NCBI GenBank assembly: GCA_001275005.1
Contig: JWZX01003201.1
Location: forward strand, 1 to 42,442
Reading direction: 5' to 3'
DNA from: Chrysochromulina tobinii
Lineage: Eukaryota; Haptophyta; Prymnesiales; Chrysochromulinaceae
DNA length: 42,442 nucleotides
This document shows, one piece after another, positions 9,098-18,894 of this stretch (positions within the stretch are counted from its first letter, which is position 1; each line of letters begins with the position of its first letter). The notes beneath the pieces were generated by a model. That model did not search any database and was not told the DNA's origin. It saw only the letters and a program-made list of their open reading frames with translations. The translations under genes were made by a program, and so were the position numbers.

Positions 9098-10906
9098 TTA
9101 TGCCTCATCATCGGTCGCCGCCTCCGCAGCACCAGCGGTGAGCATCGCCGCCATCGGGTCGTCGCTCCGCTGCTTGATTCGATGGTAGGCCTCCATCTCT
9201 TCGGCCGTGGTCTCCACCGAGGTCATCGAGTTGTACCTGCGCTTGCGCTCGTCGAGCACAGACTCGCGCTGGCGTACGCGTTCCGTGGCGATCGCCGCCT
9301 GCATCTTGGCGCCATCGAGCGGTGCGTCCGCGAGGTCCTCGCCCGTGCCAAACATGGCACTCTGCGGCAGCGCGGACGAGCTGCTACCCGCGAGCGACCT
9401 GCACGTACCGACCCCAGTGCTACTGCTGCTACCACCGCCGGCCGCCGCCGCCGCCGCGTCCGCAGCCGCGCCGCCGCCATCAGCAGGCGCCGAGCGCTGC
9501 GCCGCCGCGAGCATCCGTGCTCGCTTTCCCGCCGCGCCAGTGCCGTAGGCGTTGCGCACGGTAGCATGGTCGTCAGCGTACCCCCATCGGAAGTTCTGCC
9601 GGTCGAAGAAGGAGCCCCACACGGCCATGTGGTTGAACACGTGCACATCCTCCTCGTACTTTGAGCGCACGATTGCCTTCTCGCGCCCGTGCTTGAGCGC
9701 GCCCGAGCGCGTGTACTCGGTGTACTCTTCAGTCTGTGCGAAGAGCAGCTCGTCGGGTGGCTTCTCGAGGTGTTCGGCGCCGCCGTACTTTTCGAGCACG
9801 CGGTTCACCTTCGTCTCCTGCAGCTTGGCCTTCTTCTCGCGGTAAATCTTGTTCATGAGCTCGATGCTCGTCGGGTCGGCGTTCAGGTGGATAGAGGAGC
9901 CTTTGGAGGAGGCCTCGAGCTCGTACAGCTGGAGCGCGGCGAGCTCGCGCGCCTGGCCCGAGCGCCTCTCCTCGTTGTACGGCACGAAGTCGTGCGCCGT
10001 GCCGGGCAAAGGATTCTCTCGCATCGAATGCGTCTTTGGGTCATAGAAGGCCGAGTTGACGTCGAGGTTGAGCAAATACTTGGCTGTGTCCTCTCGGATG
10101 CGCAAGTTGCGCACGGTCATCTTCGCACCACCGTTCTTGTTTGCGTTCATCTTGGTACCCACGTTGAGCTGCTCCGACTCGGCCAGCTTGCCCTCGGGGT
10201 CGTCGAGCCCCGCCGCCTCGTCGTCCGTGTCTGCGTCCGTGTCCGAACCCTCGCCCTCCTCGCCCTCCTCATCGTCATCGGCGCCACCGCCACCCTCGCC
10301 GCCGTCGGCGGCCTTCTTGGCCTGCCGCTTGCGCCGACGCTCCGCTCTGCGCTCCTCGCGCTCCTTCTCCTTGGCTGCGAGCTGCCCAACCTGCGTCTGC
10401 TTGTGCTGCTTGATCCGCACCTCCATCTCCTTCTCGTGCGCCTCAATCATCAGCGTGTGATCGGATGGGTCGTACTGCGCCCAGTGGTCGCGCTTGCCTG
10501 CGTAGTCGAACACCATCTCGACAACCGCCTCGTCCGCCTTGATATCCGTGCCCGTGAATTTGGCGCCTTTCTTGCGCGGCCGCTCGACGCAGTCCTTTGC
10601 GGCGTGCGTCATCGCGCCGCAGTTGGTGCAGGCGCCCTTGCGGAACTTGGTTGCCGCGGGGCCGGCTAGCTGACCACGCGGAATGAAATCGCTCACAGTG
10701 GCTACCGGCTTCTTACCCTTGAGATTCTTCTGGTGCTGCAGGCCAGGCCCCTCAGCGTTGAGGTACCACGGCGCCTGCGACATGTACTGCGGAATGTGTG
10801 GGTTGATCTCGTTGCCATCGGCATCCCGCTCGGCCGGCACCGTGCCCGCCTTGCGTGCCTCCTCGAGCTCGCGCTCGCGGCGCCGGTCGTCGATCGACTT
10901 GCTCAT
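9098..10906 (-). CDS. SLU7: Pre-mRNA splicing factor SLU7
   Basis: SLU7 acts in the second catalytic step of pre-mRNA splicing, helping 3' splice-site choice. The 602-residue product matches the family in length (human about 586). The N-terminus (MSKSIDDRRRERELEEARKAG) and the downstream IPQYMSQAPWYLN and DFIPRGQ segments are typical. A CCHC zinc knuckle is present as C93-x2-C96-x4-H101-x4-C106, followed by a basic nuclear signal (RPRKKGAK). Later conserved segments include FDYAGKRDHWAQYDPSDH, YLLNLDVNSAFYDPKTHSMREN and the region around VHVFNHMAVWGSFF. ATG 10906 was chosen because it gives the family N-terminus; the frame extends three codons upstream to a GTG. The C-terminal Ala-rich stretch is low complexity. 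No intron is needed. Confidence 0.96.
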   Translation of the reverse strand: MSKSIDDRRRERELEEARKAGTVPAERDADGNEINPHIPQYMSQAPWYLNAEGPGLQHQKNLKGKKPVATVSDFIPRGQLAGPAATKFRKGACTNCGAMTHAAKDCVERPRKKGAKFTGTDIKADEAVVEMVFDYAGKRDHWAQYDPSDHTLMIEAHEKEMEVRIKQHKQTQVGQLAAKEKEREERRAERRRKRQAKKAADGGEGGGGADDDEEGEEGEGSDTDADTDDEAAGLDDPEGKLAESEQLNVGTKMNANKNGGAKMTVRNLRIREDTAKYLLNLDVNSAFYDPKTHSMRENPLPGTAHDFVPYNEERRSGQARELAALQLYELEASSKGSSIHLNADPTSIELMNKIYREKKAKLQETKVNRVLEKYGGAEHLEKPPDELLFAQTEEYTEYTRSGALKHGREKAIVRSKYEEDVHVFNHMAVWGSFFDRQNFRWGYADDHATVRNAYGTGAAGKRARMLAAAQRSAPADGGGAAADAAAAAAGGGSSSSTGVGTCRSLAGSSSSALPQSAMFGTGEDLADAPLDGAKMQAAIATERVRQRESVLDERKRRYNSMTSVETTAEEMEAYHRIKQRSDDPMAAMLTAGAAEAATDDEA

Positions 10907-11113
10907 GTCTTCCACCCACTATTGCGCGGACGACGGACGAACCTTGGTCCGGAGCGCGTGCGTCCCTGTGCGACAGCCCGTGCGTGGCACCATAATGACG
11001 AAAATTATTAAGACGAAAGTCAACTCACTGTGGAAGCTCGAACACGTCCTCTGGAGACCTCGGAATCTCGAACTCGCGAGGTACGACCTTCCCCAAAGAA
11101 AGTCCTTCTCGCC
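10907..11113. promoter_or_regulatory. Divergent promoter region between SLU7 and ferredoxin genes
   Basis: A 207-base spacer separates the SLU7 start (-) from the ferredoxin start (+). It contains an AT-rich patch (AAAATTATTAAGACG, about 10999-11013) in otherwise GC-rich DNA. The regulatory role is inferred from position only. Confidence 0.45.
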
Positions 11114-11841
11114 ATGCCGCGCCACAGCATACTTCGACGACGGCCAACCCCCGCCACGGCTGCACGGCGGCTGCACCTCTCCAGCGTGCTCGGTCGCCGC
11201 GCATTCAGGGCCTCAGCGCCAGTTCTGCACGGCGATTTCGAGATGCAAGACCCTGCTTCGCCGGAAGACATCGTGCGATTCGTCATCGTCGACCGCGACG
11301 CGCGGCGTCACGACGTGGCCGGTAAGGTGGGTGACAACCTGCTCTACTTGTGCCATCGACTGCGCGACGAGCATGCGGCCGGCGCGAAGCTGGCGCTCGA
11401 GGGTGCCTGCGAGGCCAGCCTTGCATGCTCGACCTGCCATGTGATAATCTCGTCGGAGCATTATGACTTGCTGGACGAGGCGATCGAGGAGGAGGAGGAC
11501 ATGCTCGATGAGGCGACGTGCCTCACGGCGACCAGCCGGCTCGGCTGCCAGATCATCCTCTCGAAGAAGCTCGACGGGATGGTCATCACATTGCCTGCGT
11601 ACAGCCGAAAGTGCGTGTGCCAACCACTGCGCCACCCCGACAAGCGCGCTGCAGGCCCGGCGCTTCCCCGGCTGCCGGCTACTGCTGCTGTGCCGCGCGC
11701 GTTTATGAGCGATCGGCCACGCCGTGCGACCCGCCTGGAAGTTCACATTGTGTGCCGCGCTCGACTCCCGTCGTGCCCGCCTGCCTGTCGAATCCGCCGA
11801 GCAGCTACTACGTGGACGGCCACGTGCCCGAGCCGCACTGA
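11114..11841 (+). CDS. Mitochondrial [2Fe-2S] ferredoxin, adrenodoxin/Yah1 type, two exons
   Basis: This is an electron carrier of the FDX1/FDX2 family, used in mitochondrial Fe-S cluster assembly and related reactions. The spliced product has 177 residues: exon 1 is 11114-11610, exon 2 is 11805-11841. The N-terminus is rich in Arg and Ala (MPRHSILRRRPTPATAARR), as expected for a mitochondrial presequence. Cluster ligands are C99-x5-C105-x2-C108-x36-C145, the vertebrate adrenodoxin spacing. Exon 1 ends in LPAYSR; splicing restores N and then YYVDGHVPEPH, the conserved C-terminus of FDX2-type proteins. That tail argues for the FDX2/Yah1 role over a steroid-hydroxylase partner. ATG 11114 gives the targeting peptide. 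The next gene starts 59 bases downstream. Confidence 0.93.
11611..11804 (+). other. GT-AG spliceosomal intron of the ferredoxin gene
   Basis: The 194-nt intron begins GTGCGTGTGCC and ends GCCGAGCAG. Its removal joins a codon split as AA plus C and restores the family C-terminus YVDGHVPEPH. If the intron is retained, the frame stays open to about 11845 and gives a longer, unrelated tail. Confidence 0.9.
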
Positions 11842-11900
11842 TTAGCCGGGGATCGAACAGTAGGATGTTTCATAGTGAGCATCTCTAAAGCCACCACCCA

Positions 11901-13103
11901 ATGGGACCTATGAACGTGAACACACCTCGGTGCTCGGAGATGAATTCCGAGAATGCAGGTCTTGAAATCAGACGCGCTCGTTTACAGGCCGAACACGCGC
12001 GCACGCAGGCAGCCTATTGGCAATGGCGAAACTCGGAGCTTCAGCTGCGTCATGCGCAGCAGGTCAAGGAGATACAGGACGCGGTCATGCGACTCTGCGC
12101 ATGTGAGTCGCCTGCTGACCAGGCGTGGGCTGAGCACCGCAATGCGCTTGCAGTGCTCTTCGCGCAGAGCAACACGTACTGTACATGGTCACTGGCGCTC
12201 TCGGCCCGGCCAGATGAGAAAATTATCTACCTTGCGTCCGATAGCACGCCGACCGTGACGCCACGCATGCTAGGGGTGACCGAGGGCTCGTCGCCAACTT
12301 TTCTGAAGGCCCTAGACCTCGGCGGCCGCGATCAGCGGGAGATCGCCTCATTATTGCACGAGAAGAACGACAAGGCCGCTGCGGAGAAATTTCTCGTCTC
12401 CAACAAAAAGGGTGACGCCAGCCGCGTGTACATCTTGACGGGTGGCCTTCTCGAGACGCGACAGCGCAGCGCCGCCCTGTTGCAGAAGGCGTTTCCCTCT
12501 TTTCAGCTCGTCGTCATCGCTCCGGAGACGGAGGGGCGGTACACCCTGCTCTCGGCCGAGACAGAACTTCATCGTCTCGCGCTGTCCTCGGGTGGCACCA
12601 TCACACACGTGCTACTGCTCGCCAAGGGCAGCACCGACATCCACATGGCTTGGCTCGCCGCGCACTCAGGCACTGCGACCGGCGCGGGCACAGCAGCGAC
12701 CGATGTGCACAAGGCCGAGAGGGCGGACCCCTCGAAAGCCAAAGATTGCTTTCACGCCTTCATGGCGACACCCGCCAATGCCAAGCTCGCCGCCGCCGCA
12801 GAGGCGGGCACCTGTGCGGTCGTTTTCGCGGGCGCCTCTGTGCATGCAATAGGCAAGCAATATGCAGCGCTGGGGCACTACTTTCGCCGACTTTCCAAAG
12901 CGGAGCTTGCGACGAGCGACGTGGGCACGGCTGACTTTGAGAGGCACGTGGGCCTCGAGTACCTCGGCGGCAAGCTGCAGGTCTTCCTCGGCGCGACAGT
13001 GCACAAGTCGCTGCCGAGCGAGCTGCGAAGCGGGACGATTCCCCCGATGGGGACTCGCCGACCACAGCTTGAAGCGGAGCTTCCGGCCGGGACAGCCATC
13101 TGA
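11901..13103 (+). CDS. Hypothetical protein with N-terminal helical segment
   Basis: I do not recognise this 400-residue protein. From ATG 11901, residues about 20-65 form a charged helical stretch (LEIRRARLQAEHARTQAAYW onward) that could be a short coiled coil. The remainder reads as an ordinary soluble alpha/beta protein, with hydrophobic strands such as KIIYLAS, RVYILTGG, FQLVVIA, HVLLLAKG and CAVVFAGAS at regular spacing, which suggests a globular fold. No signal peptide, membrane segment or catalytic motif is obvious. The codon style matches the neighbours, and the frame is open throughout without an intron. It follows the ferredoxin stop by only 59 bases on the same strand, so its promoter must be very short or lie in the upstream gene. 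No function can be assigned. Confidence 0.75.
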   Translation: MGPMNVNTPRCSEMNSENAGLEIRRARLQAEHARTQAAYWQWRNSELQLRHAQQVKEIQDAVMRLCACESPADQAWAEHRNALAVLFAQSNTYCTWSLALSARPDEKIIYLASDSTPTVTPRMLGVTEGSSPTFLKALDLGGRDQREIASLLHEKNDKAAAEKFLVSNKKGDASRVYILTGGLLETRQRSAALLQKAFPSFQLVVIAPETEGRYTLLSAETELHRLALSSGGTITHVLLLAKGSTDIHMAWLAAHSGTATGAGTAATDVHKAERADPSKAKDCFHAFMATPANAKLAAAAEAGTCAVVFAGASVHAIGKQYAALGHYFRRLSKAELATSDVGTADFERHVGLEYLGGKLQVFLGATVHKSLPSELRSGTIPPMGTRRPQLEAELPAGTAI

Positions 13104-13618
13104 ATACGATGGTGACCGAGGGTCGTCACTACCTTGAGAGCGTCGCCCCAGATCGATGTGGCGCCGATGTCACGTCTCAGACATGAGCCGCGGTTACATT
13201 GTCGCCGAAAATGTCGCGCGCCAGTGACAGTGTTTTACGCGAGTCGATCCGCGCAGCATCCAGCCCGCTAGCCACTCGGTCAGCTGTCCGGCGGGCGCGG
13301 CCCGGCGACCGTGGGCGGTGCCCGCGTGCGGGTGCCGTGCCGGCTTCCCTTTTCGAGGGGCGGCGGCGAGGGTCCGACTCCGAGGAGAGCCCGTCGGGTC
13401 GAGACACGAGAGCGGTCGCGGTTCGTGGAGCGAGTATCGAAAGACGAAACCGCGCGGGGTCCGGTCGCGTCGGGTCCCGCACGGTTCCGGTTGCGTCGAC
13501 GGTTGCGTGACGACCCAGGCACGGAAAAAGACTGGTACCGGTATGGCTTTCACTCGAGTCGAGTGTTATGAGTAATAGGAACTGAAATGCCAAACTCCGT
13601 GAGTGTACCGTGAGTGCC
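13104..13618. other. GC-rich spacer between convergent genes
   Basis: Several overlapping frames are open here on both strands, but their Arg-rich translations reflect GC composition. I see no domain, RNA gene or clear repeat. It should hold the 3' ends of both flanking transcripts. Confidence 0.5.
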
Positions 13619-14566
13619 TCATCCGCTGCGGGGCCAGCCGTCCGGGCGCAGCACCGTCGTCCACACGAGCGGATGCGTCGTCGTTACGCGCACCTCGAGG
13701 CGCCCGTCCACGGCGTGCGGCACCATGTCGTTGCTCGAGGACACCACACCACCAAACTGGAGGGGACTGCCGCGCAGGTTCCAGCGCAGCCCGCTCGTCC
13801 AAACCGCGTCGCACCTGCCGCCAATGGGCAGCAACCCGCACGTGGGCCCCTCGAGCTGCGAGTTAGGCCGAATAACGTGCCTGCCAGGCAAGAGGAGCTC
13901 GGCGGTCATACGCTCGCCCATCAGGATCAGCCGATCGAACGGTCGGCAGAAGCGGTACAATGTATTTATGGAAGCCAGCTCGTGATCGAAACGGTCGCCA
14001 AACGCGCCAAACGCTACCACCGTCCAGCGCTTGGGCGGTGCGCCTTGGAGGCTGCTGGGTGAGCGTATGCTCGCCGCCTGCGCATCCTCGATGAGCTTGA
14101 GGGCTTTCTGAAAGTCCGTCGTAGACTGAGACGGGTCGTACGTGATGGCCGTACCGTGCTCTCGGTAGAAGTCAAGCACGTCCGGCCGGATGGAGTCGAA
14201 ATCGCCAATTACGGCGTCTGGCACCATCGACTCGTGCTGCTTGGCCACGCGCCGAAGTTCGAGCAACCGCTGGCGGAGCTGTGCCGGGGTACCACTGACC
14301 ACTGATTCATCGCCCATCGCGAGCTGAATGGAGTCGCGCAGCCTGTTTGCGGCTGCATCGGCACACACTCGGAATGCGGACAATGTCCAGAGCTGTCGTA
14401 GCGCTGTAGCAGGACGTGGTGGAGTATTGAGCAGTAGGAGCGCCATTTGCGGCGTGCTGGACACGTTCAGAGGCGTTGTGAGCCATGAATTAGAGTGCAC
14501 CTTCGTCGGACCAGACGGCGGCAGTGGCGTTCGGCGACGGATCGACCCACGCACAAGTCGGCGCAT
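13619..14566 (-). CDS. Thiamine pyrophosphokinase
   Basis: The enzyme transfers a pyrophosphate from ATP to thiamine, giving the cofactor thiamine diphosphate. Family motifs appear in order: CADAAANRL (about 68-76), the metal-binding GDFDSIRPD (about 121-129), DPSQSTTDFQKAL (about 144-155), GAFGDRFDHELASI (about 187-200) and, in the C-terminal beta-sandwich, LLPIGGRCDAVWTSGLRWNL. The 315-residue product is longer than human TPK1 (243), mainly through an Arg-rich 40-residue N-terminus that could be an organelle-targeting peptide. The start is ATG 14566; MALLLLNTPP (residue 41) is an alternative start. No frameshift or intron is needed. Confidence 0.94.
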   Translation of the reverse strand: MRRLVRGSIRRRTPLPPSGPTKVHSNSWLTTPLNVSSTPQMALLLLNTPPRPATALRQLWTLSAFRVCADAAANRLRDSIQLAMGDESVVSGTPAQLRQRLLELRRVAKQHESMVPDAVIGDFDSIRPDVLDFYREHGTAITYDPSQSTTDFQKALKLIEDAQAASIRSPSSLQGAPPKRWTVVAFGAFGDRFDHELASINTLYRFCRPFDRLILMGERMTAELLLPGRHVIRPNSQLEGPTCGLLPIGGRCDAVWTSGLRWNLRGSPLQFGGVVSSSNDMVPHAVDGRLEVRVTTTHPLVWTTVLRPDGWPRSG

Positions 14567-14767
14567 GGGCTTGCGTGAAGTACCGAACCGTGAACGATGC
14601 GTGAAAACCCGAGGGGCGTGACACCAACCAAGGACTTCGGGGAAAAGCGATCGGATTACAGATAATTTGCGTTGGCTCTTGTCTCCATACTCGCTTTCAG
14701 CCTAGTATACGTGTCTTCACACACAGGAATTGAGCGCCAAAAGACACAACACAACGCACGAATCAGT

Positions 14768-16067
14768 TCATGGCCCTAATTCAGACTGAACACTCCCATG
14801 GCTCCCATTCGTATCCCAGATCTCATCGAGGCCCTCCTCCTCCATCACTTCTTCGGCCTGCATGTCGTCAATGTGGCTGTGCGCATATGAGCCACCAGCC
14901 GCAGCACTGCTCTGCTGGGCGATGTGATCCGGCGCCGCTGACAATCCTGACGACGCGGTCGGGCCCGAAGCGGCTCCGCTGCCTTTGCCGCTACCGCCAT
15001 CGCCGCCCAGGCCTCCACCGTGCCCGCTTGCGGTTCGGGGACGCTGCTGCGCGGCGAGCAGGGGCGCGATGCTTCTCAAGTAGGTTTGCAGGTCGGTCGG
15101 CGCGGCGCTGTGCCGGGCGAAGAAGGGGAAACGCGTGAGATCACGAACGTCGGGGCGCTCGTTGGGAGCCTTTTGGAGGCATGCATGCACGAGCTGCAGC
15201 TCGTCGAGCGGCACGCGCTCCTGCACATCAGGGTATTCACTAGGCACGGGGCCCTCGACGATCGTCTTGACAAGCTCAAAGTAGCTCCTGCAGAGCGGGA
15301 AGGGGTAGGTGCCGAGCGCTGTCTCGAGCGCGATGAGGCCGACGGACCACACGTCGGAAGCGAACCCGTAGGGATCGCCGCGCAGGCGCTCGGGTGACAT
15401 GTACGCGACCGTGCCCACCTGCGTGCCCGCCTGCGCATACATGCCGGAGCCGAGCTGCTTGGCGATCCCAAAGTCAGAGAGCTTCACACAGCCAGCCGAG
15501 TCCAGGAGCACGTTGGCAGGCTTCAGGTCGCGATGCACAGCCTTCTGCTCATGGTGGAGATACGTGAGGCCCCGCAAGATTTGGAAGAGCACCGATGCGC
15601 TCACGCCCTCGGGCACCAGCTGCGCCGGCGTGCTCTTCGCCGCGTGTAGCAGCCCCTCGAGTGAGCCGCAGTCCATGTACTCGAGCGCAAGGTAGATGGA
15701 GCCATCGTGGAAGAAAGCGTCATAAAAGGAGATCAGGTGGTTGGATTGGGCGTTGGATACGATCTTGATCTCGTTGAGTATCATGCGCCGCGATTCCCGC
15801 GAGGCCTCTAACTCTGCTTGGAGCACCTTGACGGCGATTGCCTTCCCGGTGGGGCTGTGCACGGCTCTCGTACACACGCGACGTGGCGCCGCGGCCGATG
15901 CACGCCCAGTCTGAGAGCTGATCGAGGCGCAGCGAGGAGATCTCGCCCTGCGCATGCAGCGGCGACTGTGTGATACCATTCCGGCCGACGGTGAAGAGGT
16001 CGGCTGAGAAGCTCCCCGTATCGGAGAGCGAAAAAGAGCGGTTGAGGTTCCGGGCGTCGGCATCCAT
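14768..16067 (-). CDS. MAP kinase kinase-like (STE7-type) protein kinase, one frame break
   Basis: This is a Ser/Thr or dual-specificity kinase. The glycine loop is GRGATSRVY, the catalytic Lys lies in AIAVKVL, the catalytic loop is HRDLKPANVLL, and DFG is followed by IAKQLG. The activation segment runs to VGTVAYMSPERL, a form typical of MAP kinase kinases, with Ser and Thr residues available for phosphorylation. After the kinase domain come Gly/Ser-rich sequence and an acidic tail (EEVMEEEGLDEIWD). The start is ATG 16067 (MDADARNLNRSF); the frame has no earlier ATG after the last stop. Near 15863-15871 the N-lobe changes frame: removing one base gives GRGATSRVYRAVHSPTGKA, which is what the fold needs. 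I infer sequence error. Upstream activators and targets cannot be read from the sequence. Confidence 0.85.
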
Positions 16068-16488
16068 GGACAGGCTCAAGTCGGCCACATGGGGCTGCTT
16101 TTGATCGGCATCGCGCGACCAGCTGCGTACGGGTACACAAGACCTTGGATGGATGAATGGCAGCGATGAAGACGCGTTCTTTCATGTTCAGAACTTGTAC
16201 ATGTAACGGTTAAAAATTCAAGCTTTCGGACCCTGTCTGGGACCACCTATTTCACAATTCACAAGCAAGCAACCGCGCTTGTTTAGGTACTGGTGTTGTT
16301 TTGACTTATTAGCTTGCTTGCTTACAATTGTGACTATTCACAACGGAAGTTGCGTGGAAACTGGGGCCGGCGGAACGGTCCACCATGAATCATGATGATC
16401 GTCATCATGTGCAGCCAGCCAGCCACCAGTTCCACTCGAGGCCCAGTATGATCTGCAGCTGCTCGAGCTCGCAGTACCAGTAGCGCAT
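16068..16488. other. Intergenic spacer with inverted CAAGCAAGC repeat
   Basis: The stretch is AT-richer than its surroundings. A CAAGCAAGC near 16263 is matched by GCTTGCTTG near 16313, so the two could pair across about 40 bases. No gene or RNA is recognised. It lies upstream of the kinase gene and downstream of the AAA ATPase gene. Confidence 0.45.
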
Positions 16489-18894
16489 TCACTCGTACGT
16501 TACAGTGACTGAGGATTGACGCTTCGGCGGCACGGGCATGCCCATGACGAACTCATCGTCATCCTCTTTCACCTCGTCGACGATGATCACCGGTTGGGTC
16601 GCCGACAGCGACACCTGTCGTGACACCTCGGCTGGCCTCCGAGCTGACACCTGGATCATCCCAGTGGCCTTGGCTTCGAGTGCTGCCACCATGCTGGCGA
16701 CGTCGTCATGTTCCGCCGAGAGCTGCTCCACCTGGGCAGGCGTGAGGTTGAGGGCAGGCAAACCCTTGGCGTCGTTACCGAGGATGGCCTCTCGAACGCG
16801 CCTGACGAGCGACTCGTCGAGTCCTTCCGTGCCCAGCTGGAAGTAATGCTTGATCATCTCGACGACGTTCTGCCATCGCATGTAGCCGAGCAAGAGCCTC
16901 TGGTCGATGCGCCCCGGCCGAATCAAGGCAGGGTCGAGGATCTCAGGATGGTTGGTCGTCATCACCACGATGCGCTCCGGAGTGTCCACTACGCCATCAA
17001 GCACGTTCAGCAGCCCAGCGAGGTTGAGCGTATCCTTCTTGAGCGCGATTGAGCTCGAGGGCAGAATGCGCGCCCCCGCCCCGCCTGGGGGGGCGTCCCC
17101 TCCCGCTCGGTTCGAGGCTCCTCCTGTGTCCATCATCGACATCATCATCGCCTGCATCATCTGAATGTCCATCCCGTCCTTCTCGTCGTCTTCGTCGCCG
17201 CCTCGATCGCCCGTCGAGGCACCGCCGTCGATTGGCCAAGAGGCGGCCGCCTTGCCCAGCTTGGCCGATAGTGGCGCCTTGGGCTTGCCTGCGTCGGCTG
17301 GCGGCGCCACGCCAAGCAGTTCATCTTCGAGAGCCCGGTCCACTGCGCCGCCGGCCTTGAGCAGCCGTCGGAGGGCGCATGCATGCATCTTGACAAACTG
17401 GTCGATCGTCTCATGGCGCTCGCATCGCTGGCTCATCGCCTCATGCACCATCTGGGCAGTGGCCATCGCGCGCTCCGCTGGCGACTTCTTCTCAAGTTCG
17501 GCACGGTCCTTGTCATCCGAGGGGGGGGGCGGTTTGGGGACTCGCAGCTCCGCCGCGACCGCGCGCATGGTGTCGGGCGAGAGCGCTGCTGCCTTGAGCC
17601 GCTCCGACTTTTCGAGGAGCTCGTCGACCAGCTCTTGAACGTTGGGATCGTCTGAGCCGAGCAGCAGGTGCCATGGAGTCGCCTCGAGCACCCCGCCCAC
17701 CATCGACTTCTCGTCAGGATTGAGCGGCGCGTCGGCATGCAGCTCGATCTTGCCCCCTCCAAAGTTGGTCTTGCCGTCGCGGCGCTGTACGACCTTCGAG
17801 GCGGCGTCGACGTCCTCCATCACGAAGATGACATCCTTGAACCCAAGCTTGATCGGCACCTCGTCTCCCATCACCAGGTACTGCTGGTCAAACATAATGT
17901 CCATGAGCTCCTGGTTGGTCGAGATGCGGGCGAGCGGTACGTTGACGATGGATCGCCCCGTGTACTGCGCGAGGGCCTTGATCATCGAGGTCTTGCCGGT
18001 GCCTGGCGGGCCGTGCAGCAGCAGGCCCAGCTTGTGAGGATACCCCTGGACCGCGTACTTGCCAGTCTTGCCCGTGAAGTGTTTGAGCACTGCGAGCAGC
18101 TTCTCCTTGTCATCAAAGAAGAGCGAGCTGAACTGCTTTTCGTCCGAAAGCTTGTACCGTTTGAAGACGCGCGACGCGCTGCTGTCGTCGTCGCCGCCAG
18201 ACGACTTGCCGGGGTTGAGCTGCATCTCGTACAAGTAGCGCGAGTTGTCCTCTTGCTTCTTGAGCTCCGTGATGTACCACGCGTAGCACTCGTCGACGAA
18301 GGCGTCGATTGCGCCCTTCTGCCGCGAGCGCAGCTTGTACACGTTGATTATCGTCGTCTTCTCGGCCTTCTCGCCCTTGTCGTGCTCGCTCTCGGACACC
18401 ATCAGCTCCACCTTCCCGTGCACCTTGGGGCTCGTGATGGCCGTCCACCTATTCTTGGGCGGCTTCCGCGCGACCTTGAAGCGTTTCAGCTTGCCCGCAG
18501 GCGTGTTCTCGCCTTCATCATCGTCGTCTCCCCAACAGCTTTGGCGCGACTGCTGCATCGAGACGAGCGCCACACTGGCATTGCGGTACTCAATCTTCTG
18601 GTTGTCGAGGTAGAGCTGGATCGCTTTGATCAGCACGTTGTTGCGCAGGTCCTTGTCCATGTTCACCATGTTTCCCCAGCCGTTCTGTAGCACCTTGTGC
18701 TCGATTTCGCGCGTGTAGTACGATGACCAGAAGAAAAGAATCTGCCCCAATATCTCTCGGAGGGAAGTGGTATGGGCAGCATCCAAGACCAGCTTGAAAA
18801 TGAGTGGCACGGCCATGGCGATGAGCATGTCGACGATCGGGTTGCCCGTTCGGAGAGCGCCCATGATGCCCACAGCGGATGCTTGGACATCCAT
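16489..18894 (-). CDS. BCS1-like AAA ATPase with a large insertion in the ATPase domain
   Basis: BCS1 proteins are membrane-anchored AAA ATPases; the mitochondrial type inserts the Rieske protein into complex III. A hydrophobic segment lies at residues about 19-40 (IVDMLIAMAVPLIFKLVL). It is followed by the BCS1-specific region, Walker A GPPGTGKT (about 295-302) and Walker B VIFVMEDVDAA (about 354-364). The second half of the ATPase is LNLAGLLNVLDGV, then VVMTTNHPEILDPALIRPGR. About 250 residues separate Walker B from that segment, several times the usual distance; the insert is acidic, Ala/Met-rich and probably disordered. ATG 18894 gives 801 residues and puts the membrane segment near the N-terminus. 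The frame stays open to ATG 19071, but that extension looks like leader sequence. Mitochondrial location is likely but not proven; plants and algae have other BCS1-like members. Confidence 0.88.
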   Translation of the reverse strand: MDVQASAVGIMGALRTGNPIVDMLIAMAVPLIFKLVLDAAHTTSLREILGQILFFWSSYYTREIEHKVLQNGWGNMVNMDKDLRNNVLIKAIQLYLDNQKIEYRNASVALVSMQQSRQSCWGDDDDEGENTPAGKLKRFKVARKPPKNRWTAITSPKVHGKVELMVSESEHDKGEKAEKTTIINVYKLRSRQKGAIDAFVDECYAWYITELKKQEDNSRYLYEMQLNPGKSSGGDDDSSASRVFKRYKLSDEKQFSSLFFDDKEKLLAVLKHFTGKTGKYAVQGYPHKLGLLLHGPPGTGKTSMIKALAQYTGRSIVNVPLARISTNQELMDIMFDQQYLVMGDEVPIKLGFKDVIFVMEDVDAASKVVQRRDGKTNFGGGKIELHADAPLNPDEKSMVGGVLEATPWHLLLGSDDPNVQELVDELLEKSERLKAAALSPDTMRAVAAELRVPKPPPPSDDKDRAELEKKSPAERAMATAQMVHEAMSQRCERHETIDQFVKMHACALRRLLKAGGAVDRALEDELLGVAPPADAGKPKAPLSAKLGKAAASWPIDGGASTGDRGGDEDDEKDGMDIQMMQAMMMSMMDTGGASNRAGGDAPPGGAGARILPSSSIALKKDTLNLAGLLNVLDGVVDTPERIVVMTTNHPEILDPALIRPGRIDQRLLLGYMRWQNVVEMIKHYFQLGTEGLDESLVRRVREAILGNDAKGLPALNLTPAQVEQLSAEHDDVASMVAALEAKATGMIQVSARRPAEVSRQVSLSATQPVIIVDEVKEDDDEFVMGMPVPPKRQSSVTVTYE

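Noticed and set aside
17668-18690. 340-codon plus-strand open frame opposite the AAA ATPase
   Set aside because: It is antisense to the Walker A and B region; its composition (Leu/Val/Arg/His-rich) mirrors the real gene and it has no own motif.
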